Assembly: GCA_011009095.1 (NCBI GenBank)
Contig: VTPC01000518.1
Location: 175,782 to 239,781 of the forward strand
Source of the DNA: Ignelater luminosus
Lineage: Eukaryota; Arthropoda; Insecta; Coleoptera; Elateridae
Length of the DNA: 64,000 nucleotides
Direction of reading: 5' to 3'
Under the pieces are notes generated by a model. It was not told the DNA's origin. It saw nothing but the letters and a program-made list of their open reading frames with translations, and ran no database searches. The number at the start of each line of letters is the position of its first letter. Positions within the stretch are counted from its first letter, which is position 1. Below, in pieces: positions 55,401 to 64,000 of the stretch. The position numbers and the translations under genes were made by a program.

Positions 55401-57980
55401 TCCAGAAAATTAGATTATGGTGGCCTAATGGTTATGGTGAAGCAAAATTATATCAGGTACATGTTCAATACCTTTCGACACGCCCTGGTAGTGGAGCATT
55501 TTATAATAGATTTATAAAAATTGGTTATCGCACTGTTGAACTTTTGCAAGATGAAATAAGTAGTTATTTCAACTTATTCATCTACTACGTCTTAACCCGT
55601 TATATTATTTACAGGTAGTGGAAGGAAATTCTACTTTCAAGTAAACGGCGTGCCAATATTTGCAAAGGGCACAAACAGCATACCCATTAATATTCTTCCT
55701 GAACTTGGTCAAAACGAAACAACCATTAGATTCCTTTTACAGTCTGCTAAAGATACACACATGAACATGATACGTGTCTGGGGTGGTGGTACTTACGAAG
55801 CAGATACATTCTACAACATTGCCGATGAAATGGGAATTATGATTTGGCAAGACTTTATGTTTGCATGTGCTATGTACCCAGTGAATAATAATTTCTTAAA
55901 GTAAGGCTATAGTTATGATTTTTTTGTTGTTCTTTTGCAAAGAAATTGCGATTATAACTAATTAATTTGTTCTTTGTAGTTCTGTAAAACAGGAAGTACG
56001 TCATCAAGTTAGAAGGTTACAGCACCATCCTAGTATTGTGCTATGGGCTGGTAATAATGAAAACGAGGCAGCTTTACGACAAGACTGGTAAATACTTATA
56101 CCTTTATTACTAGTGGAAGATAATGTATCGAAAGTACAACTTACAAGATAAAATATAGAAATAACTAGATTCATAGATGTGTGCAATATATTAAATGATT
56201 ACCTTTTTAGGTATGGTACAAAAGACAATTTTGATCAATATAAAGCAGATTACAAGAAATTATACGTCAACACAATAAAACCAGAACTTTTGCTAAGTGA
56301 CGATTCAAGGCCATATTTAGTATCCAGCCCAACAAATGGAATACAGTCTGAGAAAGAAGATTATGTTGCGAAGGATCCACAAAGTCATTTCTATGGAGAC
56401 GGTAATTAAGAGTTCACTCTTTAAACTGATTTCCTGTTTTTACTTACTAACAGCTTTTAGCTACATTTGCATGTCAATGATTTTTGTCACTTACCGATTC
56501 AGACAATGCCTAATCTAAAATAGTATTTTTAAAAATATCTTTTTCAAACATGCAGTGATACAATAATTCTTTTTTAGTTCATTTCTATAATTACAACAAC
56601 GATAGTTGGGATAGTAGATTTTATCCTCTAACTAGATTTGCTTCCGAATATGGATATCAATCAATGCCAACGTATCACACCATATTATCGGCAACAAATC
56701 TCGAGCACGATCTAAAAATGACTTCTGAATTTCTGGACAGTCGGCAGCATCTACCAGAAGGTTATGAAAGACTAACGAGATTAATAAAATATCAACTACA
56801 TTTGCCGGACGCAACATCATCTGATTATCTGAAAACCTTGATATATCACAGCCAAGTAAATAAAACATATTGCATTAGAGCGTAACAGCAATACACAAAT
56901 TAACAATTATTACAGATTGTCCAAGCTGTAGCTGTTAAAAAACAAACAGAATTTTACAGACAATGGCGCAGCAGTTTAAATAGGGAAGGTAAAGGTTTCA
57001 CAATGGGCGCTTTGTATTGGCAACTCAACGATGTGTGGGTAGCTCCAACATGGTCTGGAATAGGTAAGAGATTGATCCAGTTGCTAAAAAAATATTAACT
57101 TCTTCTGTTTCTTATTTTAGATTTTCAAAATAACTGGAAAATGCAACACTACTATGCTAAAGACTTCTTTGCCCCTGTAATCGTAACGGGTGATTTACGC
57201 TCTGATGGATTTTTGGATATGTATGTAGTATCAGATTTAAAAGATGAAATTTCTGAAGCGTTTTTAAATATCTTTGTGTATAAATGGAATTCCATTAATC
57301 CCGTGTATAATGAAACCTTTAAAATCAATGTAGTAAGTAAATTAGAAGTTTTATTATTTTATATTTGATTTGACATTAGGAATTAATTTTCAGCCGCCTT
57401 ACAGTTCTGCCCTAATAAGATCATTTTCAGTAAAGAATTATTTTGCTCAAATCGAAGGTGATCCATGTGGAATAAAGTCTACAGAAGACTGTTTTATCTA
57501 TTTTAATTTAACATCCAGCAAAAATGAATCAATCGCGCCTAATAATTTCGTTATTCCTTTACCAGTCAATCAGACTTCAGCAAGGAAACATTCACCAAAA
57601 CTCGAGGTAACTGCACTTCATAATAATCATGTTCTTTAGTTTTAAAGGTAACATTTTAGATTACGAGTGTGAAAACAATCATGGAACAAACGGAATTCGA
57701 AATAGAAATTACAACTGACAAAGTAGCTTTGTTTGTATGGTTAGAGACAAAGCCGCACATCCGTAGTCGGTTTTCTGAAAACGGATTTTTACAAGTAACT
57801 GAAAAGAAGATTGTAAGAGTTACGACTGAATCAAAACCGTCACTTGAGGATTTTGTGAATGCACTCGAAATGTCTGTTCTTTATTACGCAACCGATAGTA
57901 ATGAAAACAATAACAGCCAAAAGGTTTACTGTTCGTTCTGGTTTGTTATTTCAGCCATTTTAATAAAATTGTTTATTTAA
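46447..57980 (+). CDS. MANBA: Beta-mannosidase (GH2), complete, tandem copy 1
   Basis: Removes terminal beta-mannose from N-glycan or mannan fragments, normally in the lysosome or gut. Fourteen exons join in phase: 46447-46561, 46623-46769, 46836-46984, 54806-55011, 55073-55337, 55406-55559, 55615-55900, 55980-56087, 56211-56401, 56578-56855, 56916-57063, 57121-57332, 57394-57606, 57660-57980 (930 residues; human 879). A signal peptide (VVKWLIFLFFIFKFSYA) leads into the GH2 jelly-roll (PARVPGGIYTDL, NLVFDGVDTFSEIYLNG), then SFSWDWGPALPSMGIW and the TIM barrel. Acid/base is E470 in WAGNNENE, nucleophile E564 in FASEYGYQSMP. KGTNSIP has Ser (about 367) where the family has Trp (KGxNWIP). The last residues KVYCSFWFVISAILIKLFI form a hydrophobic tail, a possible GPI signal or membrane anchor. 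Intron 3 is 7.8 kb and full of transposons. Exon ends read by eye. Confidence 0.95.
47100..48215. other. Intron 3 DNA, nothing recognised
   Basis: AT-rich, no frame or repeat recognised. Confidence 0.4.
48216..48650. mobile_element. TA-flanked MITE (GAGAGTTTGAGCAAATT family), 435 bp
   Basis: TA at 48214-48215 and 48651-48652. Ends GAGAGTTTGAGCAAATT and, inverted, GAGAGTTTGAGCGCACTT. Close in its ends to 16255-16770. A third copy of AGAGTTTGAGCAAAC occurs internally at 48309, hinting at an insertion of a related element. Confidence 0.72.
48796..48989. mobile_element. Short foldback MITE, 194 bp
   Basis: TA at 48794-48795 and 48990-48991. The first ~50 bp (CAGTCTGCGACATAAGTAGT, GAGACTTGATGATGCATG, TAAACACAACAC) are a perfect inverted match to the last ~50 bp, and pairing continues with mismatches. 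Non-coding. Confidence 0.85.
49240..49395. repeat. Minisatellite, unit about 29 bp, six copies
   Basis: Repeats of TTCGTACTGCACCGGACCGA plus a variable tail. Unit length varies by a few bases between copies. On the minus strand it gives a Ser/Arg-rich frame (SGAVRKGSRSG), taken as a by-product. Confidence 0.75.
49375..49985. repeat. Direct repeat pair flanking about 450 bp
   Basis: 49375-49455 and 49906-49985 share TGCATCG..GGTGTCTAATTGC and TTTTAATTAGCTCAC, about 80 bp. The first overlaps the last minisatellite unit. The interval between has no recognised gene. Confidence 0.65.
50020..50080. other. hAT-like end sequence
   Basis: GTGGCCGCGTACCTAGGGGTGG-like sequence followed by the palindrome GGGGCGGTCCGCCCC resembles many hAT ends (CAGTGGCGTACCTAGGGGG). 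No partner found. Confidence 0.25.
50100..53850 (-). mobile_element. pogo/Tigger-like transposon remnant split by a LINE
   Basis: Minus strand. Right piece (about 53770-53513): NTISVRESQKLNIHELFQKF, TGDILKQKEDIRKVF and LGLAIDQIVYDWFCK, a CENP-B-type N-terminal HTH. Left piece: SSNGWFGKFCERHNITFKTI (50810-50750), then the DDE domain IFNLDQTGLFLKRG, KDRKTILFCTNIIGEKKKP, KNPRWFKNPLLDKLPL and LLLFLDNATSHP, the first two catalytic Asp. The LINE 50934-53497 separates the two HTH parts. Stops and shifts follow the second Asp; inactive. Outer termini were not located. Confidence 0.82.
50934..53497 (-). mobile_element. ORF1-only LINE (no reverse transcriptase), 2564 bp, with 15 bp target duplication
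   Basis: Flanked by the perfect direct repeat GGTTTAATAAAATCT (50919-50933 and 53498-53512). Read on the minus strand it begins with a GC-rich 5' leader (CCTGGGACACAGGGTACTCC), then a basic/acidic gag-like ORF1 from about 53400 to about 51200 with frameshifts: SKLDQQLDEESVFSRKSKL, EIVTKIKLKVIIVRDLDETV, KHEVGWTNCRIHEI, and two zinc knuckles, CYKCHKYGHQEGTARC and CLKCWQEGHAAREC. A Lys-rich tail is followed almost at once by a GC-rich 3' UTR ending in a short A run. ORF2 (endonuclease/RT) is absent, so it must have been copied in trans or have lost ORF2 before insertion. Clade is probably R1/LOA-like from the knuckled ORF1. Confidence 0.82.
53925..54139. repeat. Dispersed repeat, second copy of 11544-11750
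   Basis: Same orientation, shares TTATAACTTTTTTATTTGAA and GAGATAGGTCAATAATTCTTT-like sequence with scattered differences. It also touches the interior of the foldback family at 34334. Confidence 0.8.
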
Positions 57981-58029
57981 GCATTTACATAACTATAAAT
58001 AAAATAAATACGTAGTCATTATAGTAATA

Positions 58030-58740
58030 ATATGGATAATATATACATAAATCATTTAGGTCAATACACCCAGAATTCTCTACAATATCAGCTATAAAAC
58101 GAGTAGTAATCTGTCCTAAATCACTATAGATGGTCGTGGAACACAGAGGTGGCAGTTACACATTTGGAATTAAAAATCCCTCATTCGGTTTTTCTGCTTT
58201 TGGTTGACAAAATTCAGCTTTTATTCCACACACAACGGTTGTTTTACCGATTCGTACCAATGCTGAACCATCTGCTGTTGATACAGAACCAGTGGACGAA
58301 ATTTCGACAACAACCTACCATCTGGTCTGGCATTATGGTTTATATAGTCTCGGTAAAATTTAGTTGGATAAAGTGATTGAAATTGTTTCGCCATAATTAT
58401 TACAGGAATTTCGACATTTACTATTTTAAAATATTTGCCATAATTATTATAGGAATTTTGACATTTATATTTTAAAATAGTAAATGTCGAAATTCCTGTA
58501 ATAATTATGGCGAAACAATTTCAATCACTTCATCCAATTAAATTTTACCGGGACTATGTAAACCATAATGTCAGAGCCAGATGGTAAGTTGTTGTCAAAA
58601 TTTCGTCCAGTAATAATCAATCAGTGTCGATATTGTAGATAATTATAGGTGTATTGATCTAAATGATTTATATATAGCAAAAGAAAGATTAGCCTGGTGC
58701 TTATATGCCGATTTAATATGTTTAGATATTGTAGAATGTT
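58030..58740. pseudogene. Palindromic pair of EXOSC8/Rrp43 retro-pseudogene fragments
   Basis: Two head-to-head copies of an exosome RNase-PH-like subunit. The left copy (minus, from ATG at 58394 down to about 58030) reads [27 protein letters not shown], then after a frameshift [44 protein letters not shown] and FIADIVENSG; these are the EXOSC8 landmarks in order with no introns. The right copy (plus, from ATG at 58507) reads MAKQFQSLHPIKFYRDYVNH, jumps over the middle, and resumes CIDLNDLYI, LAWCLYADLICLD. The arms (about 58293-58432 and 58468-58605, plus 58035-58082 / 58630-58680) are roughly 93% alike by eye. A third partial copy of the 5' flank forms the centre. Neither copy is intact. 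Confidence 0.85.
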
Positions 58741-59180
58741 TTTCTAATATTTTTAAAAATAAATGTTTAGAATTTTTTATGTTTTATTGATCAAGATCTG
58801 TATGTAAACTTACTTACAAATGCTTTGTCCCAAGCAACGAGAAAAAAAGTTTAAGTTATGAATTGCAGTTTTCAATGCAACTGACAGAAACATAAATTAG
58901 ATAAGGATGGAAGTATGACTATAAGTCGTAAACACAATAAGGAATGAGTCCTCTAAAGAAATCTTAAGCAGAGACGAAGATTTATTTAACTGTTGTTAAA
59001 TTACCACCTCCCAAATTTGTTATCCTGCACTAACATTTTTATTTTCTTACCACTTTGTGTTTATTTTAAACGGGTTAGCGTAGTTATTTCGCGGGTGTTG
59101 TTCTTTACAGTGAAAGAATTTCTAGATATATTGCAAGAAATTAGATTTATACTTTAAAAGTTGAAAGTACGCCACGTTTA

Positions 59181-59290
59181 TTGGGTCAACACGATTCAAC
59201 CCTGGAAGTTAGGGAAATGATCATCAGCATGTGGGAAGCTAAAGTTTCAAAACATGAGATTTTGAAACGTGTAGATTTATCGGTGTGTGT
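59181..59290 (+). mobile_element. Tc1-like transposase N-terminal remnant
   Basis: LEVREMIISMWEAKVSKHEI then LKRVDLS matches the first helix-turn-helix of Tc1-type transposases. It stops at CAGTGACGGATCCAAGGGGG (59297), which resembles a hAT end inserted there. Nothing further of the transposase follows. Confidence 0.4.
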
Positions 59291-59899
59291 TAATAACAGT
59301 GACGGATCCAAGGGGGGGGGGCATCGGGCGATGGTCTCCTCCCCCAGAACAGTGGCTGGGCATTGGATCATGGCCCTTCCCTCCAGCTCTCTGTGAAATT
59401 TTGCGGAAACCTTTTTAGAACATAAACAAATTTTCAAATAATTTTTTTCAAAGGACCCCGCAGAATCAAAATTGTTGAGACCTTGGTAACTGATAGTTCC
59501 TTATTACGTATTACGATAATTTTTAGTTTAATTTTCGACATTGTGAATTCGATTTTCGTGTATTAATTTGATTGATTGATAGAAACCTAATTCGCTGCGT
59601 TGGTTTCTAGGCCAGGGAAATTAGAATTCTAGAGCAAAAAAATTAGAGGAAAGCTGGAAATCGTTTTAATCGCTTTTATTTACATCAGAAAAAGGGAAAA
59701 TATGTTTTGCCCCTATTTTCTAACGCAACTTGAGGTAGGGTGTTGAAACAACAGAAGAACTCTGAGACTTTTTTCAGTTTTCTTGAAGTACAGTCAAAAC
59801 TGCACTAGTAGTAAAAAAATTCACTGCAACAATATTATAGAGCATAGAATTCTGCGTCGATTAAGTACCTAGTTGTTAAATTTTGATCATCGGGTGTAG

Positions 59900-60330
59900 G
59901 AAAAAGATAAAGGGTAAATTCAAGTGACCTAAAAGAAGCAGTGTCAGTGATTGCTGGCGGTTTCCTGCTCCATTGAATCTCGTGGCAAAGTGGAGAGACA
60001 TTTTCTGCCATAATTGAAAAATACATGAAGTATGAGAAATAGCATTATAGATGGCTATCTAGACCAGAATGATAAGAGTATTAAATCTACTGAACGTGAA
60101 CGTAGAAACAGGAAGTGCTCATCAGTATTTGTCGTTTTTGACGGAACAATGACTGCTATGATCGCTAAAGAGCGATTTCTTTCAAATGAGCTTAACACTT
60201 GACCCATCACAATGCTGATTGAGGGACTATTAGCGCAAAACTTTGAAGTAATGGAAGCTGTTGAGAATGCTGATTCCACAATCATCAGTAATGCTTTACC
60301 ATTTCTTTGTTTTTTTTGACAAAGCAAAAA
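59900..60330 (+). pseudogene. Remnant of a TE-associated nuclease-like ORF (DGGSLLHR...VFDGY family)
   Basis: Plus-strand frames give GGFLLH.ISWQSGETFSAII, HYRWL, SIKSTERERRNRKCSS, then FVVFDGTMTAMIAKERFLSN and MLIEGLLAQNFEVMEAVENA DSTIISNAL. I recall this order from a widespread insect and fish repeat-associated protein with a PIN/FEN-like acidic core (..EADADTLIV..). Stops and shifts break it. The family assignment is from memory and tentative. Confidence 0.35.
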
Positions 60331-61491
60331 CTTTCAAAAATTCGATTTCATGAATTACACCAAATTTTCCTACTTCATTTTGTGCGGATTTTCTGGCGCT
60401 GCTTTGTTACAGAGTGAATTGTAAGCATCGTTGCCCATGTAATGCAGCATGTAATCGACTTGCAATAACTTTTGATATTTTAAAAATTTGAAAAGCACTT
60501 TCTAATTGTTTTATCCAGCGATTTCACTGATTTCGTGTACTATCAAATATTTCAATATTGAAATGAACAACTGTATAGAAGTATTATTACTCGTAGCTTG
60601 CACTATAGTTCCATCCGCCTGTCCTTCTGTATTAAATGTAGTACTTCCTATTTTCGTCTGTTTCTCTATATTCTTGAAAAAGAATCCTGATTATTTTGGG
60701 GGTCAAGACAGCATTTAAAGCTTCGCAATATCCACTACATTAGAAGAAATACATCTCCTGATGACATTATAAAACGGCAATGACACTATACCTTTTCAAT
60801 TTCATTTTCAGAAAAAGTAGATTTAATTTTAGAAAAGGTAACCTTATTAATTTTAAAAATCCAATTTTAATTTCAAGACATGTAAATAAAATTTAATAAG
60901 TCATGCACGGTGTCAGCATTTATTCTCTTTTTTTTTCTTTCTGAATTAAAATTACCTCTTCTAAAATAAAATTTTATATTTTCAGATATTAGGATTATGT
61001 TCTCAAATTAAAGCTACTTTTCTTGAAATTGAGGTTGAAAAGGTAGAGATGTTACCCTGAACATGTCAGTACTTTGTACTTCTTTGACGTTAACTACTAT
61101 CTAACTTACTAACTAATTTTCTTTCTTTTCTTAGGATCCAAGCTTCCATAATGACTTTTTTGGAAACCTGCTTCAATACTACTTCAGTGCTTGCTGCCGT
61201 TAGCAAATATGTTCAATGACGTTTGCAAAATATTACGAGTACAAATTAGTCAGTTCAGTATACGAAATATGCACAAAGTCATTACCAGGCGGCGCCACCG
61301 GTACACTTGAGCGGGGTTTATTAAATATTTATTTTTTGATTTTTGATAACTGATACTATCACAAAATATAGCACTTCACTATATCTTCCATAACGATTGC
61401 TTCTTAAAATTTGCCTGTTATCATTGTTTAAAGTTCAACTTGTGCCTTATTTATATGTAAGTTACCATAAATACCTGTTATTACAGTAAAA
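60331..61491. other. Intergenic between the two mannosidases
   Basis: AT-rich with a few short frames; contains the presumed promoter and 5' UTR of copy 2. Nothing else recognised. Confidence 0.4.
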
Positions 61492-63859
61492 ATGAGTCGT
61501 TGTGTAGTAAAGTGCCTGATTATTTTGTATTTTACTTTTTATTACAATCATCCCACACATGCTAATTTAATTCAAAGATTAGAAAATAAAATCTGGAATC
61601 TTAGAGATGCTGATGGAGGTACTTATAATTATTTTAGACTTTTTTTTTGTGATAGATAATTAAGAAATATATGTTTAGTTTATAGCTTACGTACACGTGT
61701 ACCTGGAGGAATTTACAGTGATTTAAAACAGAACAAAATAATTGGCGATGTGTTCTATAGATTTAATGATACGGAAACCCGATGGGTCTCCAAGAAAGAC
61801 TGGACATATTCTATAAAATTCACTGGTAATAATAACATACACAAATACAAATTCAAAATGCTGGGTTAACTATTATTACCTTTTTGTAGCTGAAATAGGT
61901 TTGGTAGAACTGCCTAACATCAATTTGGTTTTTGATGGCGTCGATACTTTTTCGGAAATTTATCTTAATAGTCATAAACTAGGCATTACGGATAATATGT
62001 TTGTCAGATACATCTTTGATGTCAAATCTTTGTTAAAGGTAAGTTTATTTACTTTGTATTGGTTTTCTTCGGTTTCGACTGCCGAGGTTTTGACCGATAT
62101 ATTACTTGCAAAAAGGTATAGAGTGTGGAACACCCCAACCAAACAATGCTAGTCGTATAAATAACTAAACTACTGTAGTTGCTAACAGGCGTCAACTTTA
62201 GATTCTATTGCACATGTATTGCTAATTTTCAGTTTCAGTTTTGTTACGTTTACGTTTATTACATGCTGTATATACAATATTCTTTTTTCTTACACCTAGA
62301 GTTAGTGGCAGTGTGGCTAAATCTTCTGCATTTAAAATACCATAGGGGAATAGAACACGTAACTTTAAGAGAAGAGTTTATGAAAATATCATTCAGTACT
62401 ATATAAGGTGTTCGACAATTGGCAGAAGAGCTTTACGTAGAAAGATTCCCCGACTAAAACCGCGAAAAAAAAATTCTATATGAAAATGTTCGTGGATCTG
62501 TCCTCTTCCCTCACAAGCCAATCAAAGTTAGAAATCTTGTACAAGAAATACCCCGTAAAATAAAAAAAAACGGTATTAGTTACACCTTGCACTTGCAATA
62601 TTATAAAATGATATTATCAACAGATATTGTAAAATAACAGGAAATTCTAAAATTCTGTAATTTATTGAACTGAAAATTGATGCTTTCAGCAAGAATCTTA
62701 TTATTGGCGTGCTGTACAAGCACTCTGAGCCGACTCGTATTTCAAATTTCCTGTTTGATAAATTATCACTGTTAATTACTATTGTCATTGCGAATCTGTC
62801 ATAATTTTAGTTTCTCATCGGAACCATTTATTAGTAAACAATGGAATTTAGTTGCAACAAATATGCCGATGTGTAATGGGTTTATGGCGCTTGCGAAGTA
62901 AATAGTAATGCCGGGAAAGTTGAATTACTTGAGAAGGTTTCCAAATTGTCGTCGACAGTGAACTCGTCTTAACTTCGAACAAGACTACCGCGGTCTCCTA
63001 ATTTAAATACTTTGGATTTTTCGTTTGGGGTTTTCTGAAAGAAAAGGTTTATCAAACACCTCCAGAAAATTTACAAGACTTGCAAGCACGAATAATGGAC
63101 AGTGTACAATTAATTACTCCACAAATGCTTAGAAATGTTCACGATGCAGTACTAGTGCGAGCAACCGCCTGCCTGGAAGCTAAGGGAGGACAAGTTGAAC
63201 ATTTGTTAAACTGAATTGTACTGAGTTTAGTTTTTACAATCAATTTGAGTAAATCTGTAATTTGTAATTTATAAGTTTATTAATTTGTTTTAAATCTTAA
63301 GTAAAGTGATGCCTGATTGGCTACTGGATCTTCGTAATTTTTGTTTGTATGTTCGTCGTGTGTTGCCAAATGTAAAGGTCTTAAACTACTTTCTCGAAGA
63401 GCAATTATGCATCCAAAAACTTTCTTCGACAAACATTTTCATCTCGGTTTTTCATGGGGAATATGGCTACATGAAGCTGTTAAATCTTAAAAAAATGATT
63501 ATAAAAGTTTTAACAGTGTGTTCTTCTTACCATCAGTTCTACTGCTGGAATTGATTTCTATCATTTTTAACAAACGTATTGCACTGTCGGAAATGCACTA
63601 TAATCAGTCTCGCAACTGTTTATACTCGTATACGATTTTTATTTTGTTTATAGAATGGAGAAAATCACCTTGAAGTAAGATTTAAGTCTGCCGTTAATAA
63701 AGCACAACAACTATTTGATACACAAGCAAAGAGATACCCGGTAGTTCCGTTGTGCGTTCCTGAAGAATATAATGGAGAATGTCATGCAAACCATGTGCGA
63801 AAGATGCAAGCTTCCTTCTCTTGGGATTGGGGCCCGGCATTACCCTCTATGGGCATATG
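61492..63859 (+). CDS. MANBA: Beta-mannosidase, tandem copy 2, first four exons (runs off the window)
   Basis: Exons 61492-61618, 61679-61825, 61890-62038 and 63654-63859; lengths of exons 2-4 (147, 149, 206) and all phases equal those of copy 1, so this is a head-to-tail gene duplication. Protein starts MSRCVVKCLIILYFTFYYNH (signal peptide), then RTRVPGGIYSDL, NLVFDGVDTFSEIYLNSHKL, and VVPLCVPEEYNGECHANHV, SFSWDWGPALPSMGIW. The catalytic barrel lies beyond the right edge, so activity cannot be judged here. Exon 1 and signal peptide are the most diverged parts. The donor at 63860 is GTAATT as in copy 1. Confidence 0.93.
62300..63215 (+). mobile_element. Tc1/mariner-superfamily remnant in intron 3 of copy 2
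   Basis: GVRQLAEELYVERFPD (about 62407-62455) and, near the end, YFGFFVWGFLKEKVYQTPPE, NLQDLQARIMDSVQLITP, MLRNVHDAVLVRATACL with GGQVEHLL-stop (63008-63213) are N-terminal and C-terminal parts of one transposase type; GFFVWG replaces the catalytic DFFLWG, so the third Asp is lost. Shares its type with 14749-14952. TIRs not identified. Confidence 0.65.
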
Positions 63860-64000
63860 GTAATTAATCTCACATGCTTTAAGTTCAATAGAAATTTGCA
63901 AAAACAAAAGTACAAGCACAATTAGTCGATTACATCACAAAAAGTATGTAAAATGTAATTTATAATGTTATTGATTCTCTATTAAGTTCTCTTCATATTT

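Noticed and set aside
58149-58376. Plus-strand frame after beta-mannosidase as an extra exon
   Set aside because: The minus strand of the same bases encodes EXOSC8 motifs; the plus frame is a shadow.
59297-59400. Complete hAT MITE starting CAGTGACGGATCC
   Set aside because: Only one end was seen; no inverted partner or 8 bp duplication found.
1-64000. tRNA or rRNA genes
   Set aside because: No GGTTCRAATCC-like B box with a foldable partner, and no rRNA sequence, was recognised by eye.

Overview
This is AT-rich nuclear DNA from an insect. Evidence: short GT-AG introns of about 50-90 bp, animal single-copy genes (kaptin, DNA polymerase iota, lysosomal-type beta-mannosidase), and an insect-style transposon load (irritans mariner, P/THAP, PIF/Harbinger, pogo, hAT, copia, and many TA-flanked foldback MITEs). 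The very short introns would suit a beetle, but the order cannot be fixed from the sequence.

Layout. 1-5.4 kb: kaptin (KPTN, KICSTOR subunit, minus strand, 7 exons seen) lies head-to-head with DNA polymerase iota (POLI, plus strand, one coding exon). 5.4-9.5 kb: intergenic, with a LINE RT fragment. 9.55-10.56 kb: a single-exon PARP-family gene with a predicted lipid anchor, a Q/E/R-rich coiled coil and an ART domain whose catalytic tyrosine looks replaced. 10.8-16.8 kb: transposon field (hAT MITE, near-intact irritans mariner, older transposase fragments, a TA MITE). 17.59-36.49 kb: an unrecognised acidic protein ending in two UBZ4-like C2HC zinc fingers. Its second intron is about 17.1 kb and is filled by nested mobile elements: a Harbinger with a young copia inside it, a P-type (THAP) element with a Tc1-like element inside it, and a 3.4 kb terminal-inverted-repeat element holding two foldback MITEs. 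36.5-46.4 kb: repeats, MITEs, a rearranged gene fragment in inverted copies and a 1.4 kb foldback. 46.45-57.98 kb: a complete 14-exon beta-mannosidase, whose third intron (7.8 kb) holds a pogo element interrupted by an ORF1-only LINE. 58.0-58.7 kb: a palindrome made of two head-to-head copies of an exosome subunit (EXOSC8/Rrp43) retro-pseudogene. 61.49 kb to the window end: the first four exons of a second, tandem beta-mannosidase with identical intron phases.

How the genes relate. KPTN and POLI probably share a divergent promoter but have unrelated roles (mTORC1 nutrient sensing; translesion synthesis). The two mannosidases are a head-to-tail duplication. No operon-like or clearly new multi-gene system is visible. 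The most unusual host candidates are the lipidated PARP-like protein, the tandem-UBZ protein, and the beta-mannosidase with a hydrophobic C-terminal tail. No tRNA, rRNA or CRISPR array was recognised.
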